From NCBI GenBank assembly GCA_028023455.1, contig JAQFVV010006274.1, positions 64,001 to 128,000 on the forward strand: 64,000 bases of DNA, given 5' to 3'. This DNA is from Epiperipatus broadwayi (Eukaryota; Onychophora; Udeonychophora; Euonychophora; Peripatidae). The notes below the pieces were generated by a model, which did no database searches, was not told where the DNA came from, and worked only from the letters and a program-made list of their open reading frames with translations. This document shows positions 12,600 through 25,100 of this stretch, piece by piece. The position numbers and the translations under genes were made by a program. Position 1 is the stretch's first letter; every line of letters starts with the position of its first letter.

Positions 12600-15170
12600 A
12601 TTAGTCTCTCGACATGACAATTACTAAAAATAATTCCAATGGAAAGCAAAAATTTTAGTTTAGTACAAAAAAATTATCACTAAATATTTTTTTTAAATTA
12701 TCAATTGATTCAAATACTATTTAAAAAAACTATTTATTTTAATACTTTATAATTTGTCTGACATAAAAATTTAAATATTAATAGAATCACTAAAGATTAA
12801 AGGTACCAAAATCACAATAGTATAAACATTATAGTTTTTTAATACTGAGTAATGTGTGCATCTGATGTATATAAATACACATGTATATAAAGATACTGTT
12901 ATATATATAAAGACATAAAATATAATGCATATTATTTTTCTATAAATCTAAAATATCTATTAATTTATTTAATATAAAAATAATTTAAAAATCATTAACA
13001 ATGAAAAAATAAAATCACAAAAAAGACTTGCCTTCTAATGTAATTTTACATCAAGACATTGTTATACATTTAAAGCATAAAAAAGTACTAAATAAAATTG
13101 ACTGAAGACATGAGATCCCTTTCTGTAAATGATTTCTTGTTAAACAGTTAGTTAATTACTTGCTTATGACTATGAAAAAAAAAATGATGCAAAAGTAAAA
13201 ATAAATAATGGTCATATTTATAAAACATTTACCCAAATATTCACAAATGCAATGTCAGTAACCAATAAGAATTCACTACTGAAAATTACCCACATCTTTT
13301 TTCTTTCTCAAATCAATGCTTAATTTCAAAAATATCTATGTATACAATTTTACAGAAGAAAAAGAAAATTTCATTTTATAAAATTCAATGAGGTGACAAT
13401 TATATAATTTTCTTTTTTTTTTTAAAAAAAGCAAATATACAATAAAAAATAATTTTCCTTTTTACAAGCAGAAAGAAGACAAACTTGAATAAAATCTCAA
13501 GTTACACAAACAAAAACAAAAAAAAGACCATTTTTTCATTATATGTAGATAAAAACATCAAAAACTATACACGAATATTAAACAGAAAAATATATATATA
13601 TATATTTTCTCTATTACACCAGCCAAAAAAATGGGAAATTATTTTTATTAAAAAAACATGATGTCCCTTTATAGGTGTGTATGTACACATATATATTTTC
13701 CTCAATCTAAAAAATTATATGATAAAATTTTTGTGTGTATATTAATCTATGATTCAGGATGCAAGACATAAGATTATTTACAAATAATTAAAAGTGAGTT
13801 TTTTAATTACATGATCCATTGTTATCTTACATGTATTACATAATGAATCTTCATTGAGCACATAACAATGCTATTTTAGTTTTATGTCAAGTGACCTGAA
13901 AAAAATGATGAGCAGAACTAAGCTTTGTATCGCTGTCCTATCACACCATATTAATGCATAATGATCCATCAAAAAATATATATCAGTATATATATTTAAC
14001 CTATCTGTTTATAAAGGGCATTTCCAATACAAGGCACAATGTAAAATCTTGCTGCAATGAATACCAGCCTTTATCACGGAAATATCACTTAAGTGACTAG
14101 AAATTGTGTTTATATATATATTGATAAAGGTGTCATCTACAAAAGAGAGATTATAAATTATTACACCTTTATATGTACAATATTATAATTTGAATTCACT
14201 TTAAAAATTTTACATTGAATATGTTTTAATATATGCATATATAAAAAGACAGAGAGAAAAAGTTTGATCAGAATATTAAAAAACAAAAAGCTATTTAATT
14301 ATTTACTATTTTAGTTTTGTTATAAATTATTCTGATTAAGTAAATTTAATTACACATTAAAAATATTATGTATGTAAATTAAATTCTCTATCTGAAGGCT
14401 GACCAGCAATGACAATGTTCATGTTTGACAATATCATTGGTAGTATCTATTGCTTGCCACATTCTTAATATGATTTAGTCTGGAACTGAATATAAAATAC
14501 ATAGTTTAACAAATTTAGTGATATATACATTATTATAACTTTTCTCTTTTCAATATATCTTAAATATATAATTACTTTTCTAATTATTTTAAAAAATACA
14601 TATAAATTGAAATTTTATCATAATGAAAATATTCCAGTTATTAAAAAAGAAGGAATATTTAACATATATCAAATTAATTGATAAAGTAACTAAAAAATAT
14701 GTATGCATGTATCATTAATGCTACCTTTCTTTTAATGGATTTATTTATGGATTCAACAGAAATTTTTTTTATGTAATTTAGAACTTCTATTATTCTCTGT
14801 TTATTATTAAACAAAGAAATGTGTGCATGCAGATCTATTATAATAATTTTCAGAAATTTCTATGTTTTTTAAAACTTTTTTTAATGTTTAAAATGTAAAT
14901 AATTACTCAATTATAAGAGTGGCCGCTCTTATCTTTATAAAGTCGAATCTTGCGTTTAAATTAAGCACTCAAGGTGCATGTACTAAGGTTATAGCCTTAT
15001 TTAAGTATTACAATAAAGAATATGAAAGTTTCTATTATTGGGAAAAAATAAAAACGTTCTATTTTAATTTGAATATAGTAATTATTTAACATAAATAAAT
15101 AAAAATGTAAGAATACATTCCTATAATCTTGCTATAATTTATTTACAGTGAGTAGTTTTTCTTTATTCCT
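12600..15170. other. AT-rich non-coding DNA
   Basis: TA and AT microsatellites are scattered through this part. Near 14912 a short near-palindrome ATAAGAGTGGCCGCTCTTAT stands out by its G+C, with a second small palindrome AAGGTTATAGCCTT about 75 bases later. No coding exon was found. Confidence 0.5.
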
Positions 15171-15173
15171 GGT

Positions 15174-15302
15174 TGTAATATTTAAACAGCATTAAACTGT
15201 TGCACATGCACTTTGGATTTTAACTATAAAATGAATGAATACTAACACTTCAAACACATGATAAAGTCTTTGGAAAAGATAGAATGCTGTTTAAATATTA
15301 CA
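15174..15302. mobile_element. MITE-like element with perfect 20-bp terminal inverted repeats
   Basis: The left end TGTAATATTTAAACAGCATT (15174-15193) is the exact reverse complement of 15283-15302. The element is 129 bp and has no coding capacity. No flanking target duplication was obvious. A perfect 20-base inverted pair at this distance is unlikely by chance even in AT-rich DNA. Confidence 0.55.
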
Positions 15303-15309
15303 GTTTGTA

Positions 15310-18300
15310 AAAAACATCGCGCTATATAAAATAATTGATTTATTCCTTGTAATTGTGTTTAGTATGACACAGTTGAAATCACTTGCTTAAACATTCGTAT
15401 TTTAATTTATCTTTAATTTTTTTAGCTATTTACATATGCAATTAACAGCTCATTTACACAAATATATAATTTCAGAAATTGGGAAGAGAAAGACCCTAAA
15501 CTAATGGCTCCCAAGATGCATTTTAACAAAGATCTCTTCAGTAGGCCTATCCGACATAGTTACAAAATATTGGTTTTGACAGGATTATTAATAGAAAACC
15601 AAATATTATGAGATGGTATTGTAAAATCAAAAAGTTTATTTGATTGTTATGAAAATAAGATTTCTATAAATATCTGTAGAGATATGTATTTTGCTTTGAA
15701 GTGGTCTTTTAATAATCAATGAATTTAAATTGCAAAATACTACATTTATATATAATAAAATCAATCCATTAAAAGAGAAAATTTAAGTCAAAATAAAATT
15801 ATCTATGTTATTTAATGTAGCTGCTAACAAATAAATGAACATCAAAATATTAAAAACTATAACAGTTATTTCCTTAAAGAATTCTCCAAAAATATTTCAT
15901 ATCACTATACAAAATTTCAATATTTCACAAATAAAATGAATAACCTAATAGATATAGAATCAGTACTAAATAAAAAAATTAAAATTACAAATATATTTAA
16001 AAGATACAGATTTTAATTTAAAGATTTTGTGACAAAAACACTAACATATTTCTTAAATTTTAAATATTTATTTACAAAAAGGGATTTGGATAAATAAGTT
16101 TCACTACTATAACAAAATCAACAATAATTTCTTGCTGCAATATTCAAACTTAAAAAATAATTTTCAATAAAAACAGAATAAAAAAAAAAGATTTTTGTTT
16201 TGGTTCATAAAGGCATGCATTGTTGGTTAAAAAATTGCATACAATTTTTTTTTGTGTGTGTGAATTAGGAATAGAGAAGCCAAGAGGCTATATAAGTAAG
16301 GATGAAAATTATTTATAAAGCAAATGTTTTTTTTTTGTCTCATTATATGAGAATACATAAAAAATTTAAGCAGAAAAAACTCATAGTTTAATTTAAATGA
16401 AAAACCAGAAATACAATCTAAATCAACAGATTAGAAAATTTTGATTGTGCACTCTTTTATAAGCTAAAAGGAAAGACATTTATTTACGTCAATGGAATTC
16501 ATTAAAAGAAGGGGGAATGGGATCAGAATTGGGCATAGGATAATAGAATTAATTCTAATTATTATTGCTTGCACAATATAAAAAAGTTTAAGAAATAATC
16601 AATTAAAAAATAATATATAAATAGTTCAACAACATTCTAACTGATTGTGACCATTTGCAATTTTTATATATGCATGCATTCCACTTTGATTTATATTACT
16701 GTCTAAGTAAGCAAATTTGCATAGATGTAACCCAGACAATGTATCTCTCTCTATAAGACTTAATAAGTTCAGCATTAAACAAAAAAAAATTAAAAGTCAA
16801 AACAAAATACTTTATTTATAGAACTTGCTTAATATACCACTAAATTATCAACAATTCATCTCAAAAGACCTATTCTGTGATTTGTCTTTATTGGCACATA
16901 ATCTAGAAAAAATCTATTAAATTTCATAATAATTTTTCTTTGACTTCAATTTTCTGGAAGTAAAATATTTAAATTTATTTTTCTCTACTCAGATACATGA
17001 GTCATAAAAAAAATATGTATTAACATTTATTATACTAGAATTATGATATCAAAATGTGTTTACATTAAGTTTTCAAAATTTCAATGTATTAATTCATTGT
17101 TTTAAAAACCATATATGAAGAATTTAAATAATTATCTTTACTATCAATAAGTTTGGTTCTTTGCAATAAAAGTTATATTTTAGAAAAGTATCTCTAATAA
17201 AAAAAAAAAAACCTCTAAATGTTATCAACATTATTATATATATGAAATTATTTTTGAAAATTTATATATATGTTTATATATATAAAAATATATCCATATA
17301 CACAAATCATATTATTCTATAACTCATTTTTGATATATAAAAAAATGGATATTTTAAGATAATTTGTGATGTGTATATTTTTTTTCTCTCCCTTTCTCTA
17401 TATATACACACACAGAAAACTGTCAATCCATCATTTATGTATGTATCAAATTTCTATAGCAGCTGACAACTTTTTTTAGTCATGAAATGAATCTCATAGA
17501 AATACATTTTTTTTTATTAATAGATTCATCATTTTTTATTTTTCACACCTATCATTTACAAATCATAATCCAAATTCAGAAATAACTTTTTCTTTTTTAA
17601 TTAGAAATGTTTTTAAAAACGATCAACTTCAGCTCCAAGCTTTTCTCATTTTGTTTTAAAAATATTTATTTATTTATTTTTTTGACAAAATTAAACAATA
17701 AGACAAATTACTTTTTATAGCAAATTGATGATAAGATTTATTTTAAAAATATAATCTTATCTAATCATTATAATTACATTAACTCAGATTTTTTTTAAAC
17801 GTATATAATTACAATGATATACTGATATTAAATTGTAGTCTAATTAAAGAGATATGCATTTTACAAATAAAAGATATGGAATGTTTTCAAATATATATGA
17901 ACTATATTTAATAATAATGGTTAAGTTAAGCTTTATATGTATAATGTTTTAGGAGAATAAAATGTTTGTAATAGATTTCCATTCTTTCATTTTTACACAT
18001 TGTTTATTTTCTCCAGTCCTTTGAAAAATGGATCAAAAACTCATGGTATTAGATATACAAATGCAATTTTATATATTTTAAGAATTTATTAGAGAATTCA
18101 ACTATAGCTTTAATCTGAAGGATTTTAAAATATAACTATAAATAAAATCACTCCTTTTTATATTTCTGCTAATAGAGGTAAAAGAAATTCCTTGTAAAAT
18201 GTTAACTCTTTTCATATTAGGTATTTTGTTTTTTCTTCTTTTTATTTAAAGTAATATATAATAATAACATTAACAAAAATAATAATTTCATATTCATCTT

Positions 18301-19030
18301 ACTATGAAGAACTGTAATTTGGCAAATAATTATGTTCCCCAACTTATTATTCTATATATATCAAATATATATCTGATATTATATATAAAAAGCATTAGGT
18401 ATTTAAAAAAAGACATTAGTAACAAAAAAAATTATATGTTACTTGATTTAGAACATATTTTAAAAATATTTATTTTTTAAAAAAAACCTCAAGAGAACCT
18501 ATACCATAAATACAGACACACATATATATATATATGTATGTATGCATACATTCATACACAAGTCATTTTAAATTTTTAAAAAATCAATATCAGATTCAGT
18601 TTGGATGATTCAAAAATATTTAAAAAATAGACAATAGATGATATTTTATAAGCAAAAAAAAAAAAAGAATCAATATGATGAAATAATGAAATATTCTCTA
18701 AAAAAAGATGGTTATGTTTGAAGAAATCAGTTTAAATGAGGAGAAACATTTACTGGTGAATCCTCTTCAAGAATGAAGCACTTTCAAATAAAGCAATTAC
18801 TGAACACACAATTTATCAACATATATATTTCCAAAGAAACAATTTCTGTATTTTTATATATACTAATCCAGACAATGGAACAAAATTTATCCTCACAGAG
18901 GGTGTAATTGTTCTCTGCTTTCATCTAGTTAGATCAGAGAATAGATTTAAATCCAAGCTGTTTATCTACTTAAATTTGCTGATAATTACAGCAATTTACT
19001 GCAGAGATTATACAGAGGAAGAAACCTGAG
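15310..19030. other. AT-rich DNA that includes the STYX 3' untranslated region near its right end
   Basis: The 3' UTR of the minus-strand STYX gene must begin at 19030 and run leftward. The first 150 bases are less AT-biased than the rest. I could not fix the cleavage site, because AATAAA-like words are frequent on both strands. The remainder has TA repeats, for example near 17210-17300 and 18520-18545, and no recognisable gene. Confidence 0.5.
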
Positions 19031-19125
19031 TCAGGTAATGTCAAGACTATCCATGGCTGAGTCATTAATTAACTCTTTTTCATCTTCAGTACTTTCAACT
19101 TCATCAATAGTTCTTTTTAAATGAC
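19031..19125 (-). CDS. STYX: STYX terminal coding exon
   Basis: The acceptor TTTTTCAG lies at 19126-19133. The exon begins with two bases that complete a Gly codon. It reads HLKRTIDEVESTEDEKE, a stretch matching the SLKRTHEEED region near the vertebrate STYX C-terminus, then NDSAMDSLDIT and TGA at 19031-19033. The tail is acidic and probably disordered. Confidence 0.9.
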
Positions 19126-22100
19126 CTGAAAAACAAAGCATAATTATATATTTACAAGGTACTCCAAAGAAAGTACTAAATAAGTTCAAATCTATTGAAA
19201 AATATATTATTTTAAAATGTTTATTATTATAACAATATTTAAAAGCATGAGAACAGGTGAGCTATTGCCAAATTACAGAGTTTAAAATTTCATTTACATA
19301 TTAAAAAAGCAAAATATTAATGACAATATTTTTATAAACAATAACTAATTATTCCAAATCCAATGGCTGATAAAAAAAAAATATTTTAATTGTCTGATAA
19401 TTTATTCTGAAAATAACAAAACATAAAATATTTGATACTATTTTTAAATGCTCATCAGCAGACATGGGAATTATTTCTTAATCATATATAAGAAAAAATT
19501 TTCAAAGATCATCTCTGGTGGATGCCATTTTCTCTAATGAATTAAATCAACTGATATAATGTTTCACATAGAATGCAAGTTAGTATGTAGAAAAATTTTA
19601 GAATGCCTTAGTCATGACTTCACAGTTTGTCAATATTTTTCTACTTTTTAAATTGTTTTTATAATTAAATGTGAGTGCTGAGTTTTTTTATATATATGAT
19701 ATTGCCAAAACTTTTCTAATTACATTTAATAATATACAGCTTTTATAGGGGTTAGCCGATTTAAACCATAATTTCATCAAATATCTATGTTGTACTAAAA
19801 TTATACATAAATTGCTCATTTAAAAGTGTTTAATTTAGAAGAAGTACATCCACCAAAAAACTTGAAAAGCAAATTAGATATATCAGATTATATGTTTTAA
19901 TTTTTTATCTTTCTACAAATTTTATTTACACAAAGATCAGTCAAAATTAGATAAGTTTTAATTTTTACAAATCAAATTTAACATTCAAAAATATTCCATT
20001 TTGTAATAATATCATTAATATTGAAATCATCACAAAGCTTATAGAAGGTTTATGTCTTATTAATAATGTACAATAAGTCATAAAATAATAATTATATGGT
20101 TAATTGTTTGAGATCATGTGATGCTTGAACACCATAATAGATAATTTAACAATTGCCTTCAATGTCTAATTTAGATTTTTTTTTTTTTTTTATGTCAAGT
20201 GAAAAACTGATCCTGGAACCTTTAGCTCTAAGTTGACTACTTTACAAACCATACAGAACATAGATAATATTTATAAGTATAATATGTTTACAATAAGAGT
20301 GTCAGTAGTCAAATCATCATGTTCTTAACATATTCAATTATATATTTGAAGATTTGGTTGCTAAAACTCTTATTACAAAATATTATATATCTAGTTAAGA
20401 TGTTTAAAAATCTTTTCAGGATATTCAGAAATTAAAATTGACTAATTCATTCTAAAAATTTTCTAATAATATTCATTTTTATATGAAACAAACAAGACAG
20501 ATATCTAAAAAGACTGCTGGATTAGTTATATCATTTTAAAAGAAGATTTCAACCAATAACTTTTATCTATTTAACCAGCAGAATGGATTGCACATTTAAA
20601 TTATCTTATTTTCTCAACTTAATCAAGAATAAATGTCTTAACTAAAAATATTGAGCAAATGTACAATGTAGAAAATAAAGACTTTTAGTGACACAAAATT
20701 CTTGATTATTATAAATAAAACATTTTTGGAATCTTTTTTTGAATAGCACTCAGTTTTAAAATTAGAACAAGCATTCTACATAAATTTTCAGATAATTTTA
20801 TTTATTTCTAGCATCAAATTAGTGATAACTCATTGTGGATACCTGCATAATAACACTCATATATATTTATTAGCATTGTTGGAGTATCCTTATTCTTTTT
20901 GAGAATACCAGAAAATATTGAGAGCTAAAATCATAATGTTTACAAGTATTATTAGTGGACTTTTCAATGAAAACATAAAGAATATAATCAGAATTTTTTC
21001 CAAGACATAAGATAAAAGTCTACAATCAGCATTATCATATTTAATTATGTCATATTGTGCCAAATATATGATTCAATCAATGTAATATAATATCTAGATT
21101 GAGATATTTCTTAAAAGATTATCGATATAGTAAAGATTACAGAGAATAGTAGTAAGTTTTTAGATTATATCTTTCACAAATAAAAAAAGTAATAATAAAT
21201 GCTGGAACTAAATGATTTTTGATATTATAATCCTGTGGCCATCCTTATGTAATTTTTTAGTAAAAGTAAAAATTTTCATGTTAGAAGATGGTGAATAATG
21301 AAATCAAAGGCCACATTTAAGTAAGCTCATACCCAAAATTTTTAATAAAATGGCTATATTTTGCAAGCTTTAACTTCTCAATATTACATTTTCTTGCATC
21401 AACTTCTAGTGTAGTAAAAACTCTGCAATTTATATCTGTAACTGTCTTTTTAATGTCCTTATGTGGTAGTTATCTTTCCTATTACAAGTAGTCTGTCAGT
21501 AACTCAAACAATATCAGAATTTTTAATAATGCATTATTTTTGGCTACTACAGAATACTATTAAAATTTTTTAATATTATTTCCGACATTTAATGTTTTGC
21601 TTAAAAAATTAAAAAAAAAGTAGTACTCAAAAATCTTGCAATACATTATTGCATTAAATAAAAGAAAAAAAGTTTTAAATAATCCACTGCAGGCCAAAAC
21701 CTCTCAAACAACCTCCCATACAAAAAAGTCAGATGTGTATTGCAAATCATAATACTTTACATCATTTTATTCTAAAAGTATTTATGTAAACATAAATAAT
21801 TAATAGATGCCAGATAAAAATGTTAACCAAGTAACTAGAATAACTTCTGGTTATAAATTTGTATATTGGAAAAAGAGATATTAAATTCTGTATAGCAGTA
21901 ATTTTTTCTATTAGACTACTCAAAGCATATGATCTAAAAATTTTCAAACATCTATAGTTTTGCAACTAAACCAACTTCTTTGCCAGATACATAGGGCTGA
22001 TACTAAATCAGTAACTATATATTTAATCATTTCAATTATAAACTAAGAACAGAAATTTTTTGACTTTTGGCATAGTCAACTATTAACTTAAACTCAATCA

Positions 22101-25100
22101 AACAAATTCACTTTTCTTTTTACTTAAACACAACTAGGTTGGCTTAGATTCAAAACATTCATATCATTAGCTTAAAAATACAACAGAAGTAAATGATAGA
22201 GCTCCCCAACAGTCAGATACTAGTTAAAAAATCTGTTTTCACATTAGTAATACTATATTGAATGATTTAAGATAGGATATTAAATGTAAAGGAAAAAATG
22301 TGTGTTCAACAATTATTGCAATAATTTCATGTTATTTTACTGTCAACACATTGTAATTTTAGTTAAGTAGTAAATTATTATTTTAAAATAAAACATATAT
22401 AAACTCTTGATGATATATTTTCTTATTTTAAAAACTAAAAATATTTTATACCTGTAACCTGAGAAGGATGTCCATTTTGAAGAGTCAACCTGGCACGGTA
22501 AATTGGTTCATACTCCTAAAAAAAAAAAAATTTACTTTATATAAAAAATAGGTACTAATCGGTATGCCAGTGTAAATTGGTTCATACTCCTAAAAAAAAA
22601 AAAATTTGCTTTATATAAAAATAGGTACTAATCAGTACGCCAGGCCAGCCATCTGATGGTGTTGTTTCTCTGTTAAAAACCCAGAAATATGCCGTTTACA
22701 TGGCCCAATATTTCTGTGCTTTAGCGGAGAAACTTACTGCCTATAGAACAGTACTGTTCACATTAGCTGCTGCAGGCGTATATATGTTGCACACCAATAT
22801 TATAGCCTGCTAATGTGTTTCGTGACATTATGCAAATACGCACACTTAACAGATCACAATCATATGATATGAGGGTCGAGGGAATTCAAGTGGTCATAAC
22901 TGTTGTAATATGCATTCTAATTAAAGATCTTACCCACTACCCGACGTAGTATTTGATACTAATAATTGTAAGACTGTCGCCGTGCTTCCCTACACATTTT
23001 GGAAGGTGGAAAAAATTGCAAAAGATCATGGTCAAGCACCTTTTCCCAAAACTCTCGCGAATAGCCACGTAAATTACGAGATAAATAAAATGACTGAGGT
23101 TGCACGTAGTTTTAGAAATCATAAGTTTGGTTTGATCAGTGACAACAAATTCTTTGTCAACTACCTCACCTCCCACCCACCCCAAAAAAAAAAAAAAACC
23201 ATTAAAATAACATCAAAATTTTTGACTTTTTCAACTTTGGTTTTTTTTTTTTGTTTATTTTTTTGGGGGGGTTATACAGTAATTTTTGTTTCAGTTTTTT
23301 ATTTGTATACCGCTGATATATTAAAACTTTTCTTTTTAAAACCAATTTTTATTAACCTTTTTTAAAAACAAAAACAAACCAAAAATAACTTTTGTCTCAG
23401 TGATGACAAATTATTTCTTCCCATCTTCCCCCAAAAAAGTTAAACTAAGATCAAAGCTTTTGACTTTTTCAACTTTGTTTTTCTTTTTTGTTTTTCAAAC
23501 ATGGCGACTATACAGTGAATTTTGTTTTGGCTTTATTTGTATTACACAATGTTTTTAATTTTGCCATAGTTGAAAACGAAAATGTACAAATATTTGAATC
23601 AAATCTTGTATCGTAAATTATTTACAAGATTGTCAAAATATTGGTAAAAAAAAAAAGTCGTATCAAATGTTAAAAGATGAGTAAAAAAGTCGTATCAAAT
23701 GTCAAAATATTTTCAAAAAGGCGGAGAAAATGTCAAAATATTTTTTTAAAAAAGGCAGAGAAAATGTAAAAATATTTTTTTAAAGTCAGACAAATTAGGA
23801 AAAAATATTTTAATAAAAGTCGGAGAAAATGTAAAAATAATTTAATTAAAAATAGTCAAGCCCAGATCAATATAATTGTATGTTTTTAGAAGAGAAACAA
23901 TGCCACCAGACGGCTGGCCTGGCGTACTGATTAGTACCTAAAAATATTTTGTATATTTTTTGATTTAAAATATGGAGAATAGAAAAAAAAAAATTGAGTT
24001 TGAATTTTTATTTTTACATAAGCATATGTAAAGAAGATAGACATATGATTAGATTTATATTACAAAATAAAAAAACAGTAGAACAAAGTTCTATTAAATA
24101 TTTCTCTATAAATGTCTACAACAAAATTTTCTACTGGAGTGTGACTCAGCAAGCAATTTCATTTTAGTTCATAATTCCCATTTCAAAATATATGCTTTCT
24201 TAGGGCACCTCTAAACTTTTTGTATTCAAACAAGAATTACACTAGTTTAATGATTTTTCTACTTGCTATGTGCTGTACATTATCTAACTTTTATAACATC
24301 AGAAATACTAGCTGGGCATTACACTTTCTGCTATAATTTTAAATACAAACTTAGCAATTCATTGTAAAGATTTATTAATTAAATCTTCCTTTTAAATATA
24401 AAATCATACCTTTATTGAGCATAATACAAATTCACCAAATGTGTTTCGAAATACTTTTTAAACAATTTTTTCTTTATTATTTTATCTGATATTATCTAAT
24501 CTAACTAAATAAAATTATTATATTTTTTCTTCTTTTTACTATAACATCCATCAGAAATCTTGAAAAATTATTTTACCTTTGTTTGAAGGTGGAGATTAAG
24601 TACAAGGATGACGTTTCAACATTTTTTATTTATTTACCCTATGGATTTTTTTTGGACAGTTTAACTGTTAAAAAACTATCATGAAGGAAGCTATAGAGAT
24701 TCCAACCAGGAGATAGAATTTTCATCTAATATTTATTTTTATATATTGAGATGATATTTTCTGTCATCTCATAGATGTATGTGTACATGCATATTTTATT
24801 TTAATAAAAGTATGTAGTTATTAAATTACTTTAAAATAATAATCTTTAAAATCTTTTTAAAGTTTTTTTTTTTATTTATCTCGAAGAAATCGGATTTCAT
24901 TTTATTAATTTGTTTAAAGCAATTATAACTCAAGATAAAATTAGATATTGAGATTTGTTTTCATTAAAAGTTTTTTTTATTGTAATTCTGGAAAAAGATA
25001 ATAAAAGTATTTATAATTAAATATTTCCATCTATTGCACTAATTGAACCAGAACTTTTTCATTAATTAAAAAGATAATGAGAATAAAAGAACAGAAATTA

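Noticed and set aside
22982-23365. 127-codon open frame inside the TIR element
   Set aside because: The second half is poly-Lys and Phe from A and T runs. No transposase motif is present, and the opposite strand is open as well.
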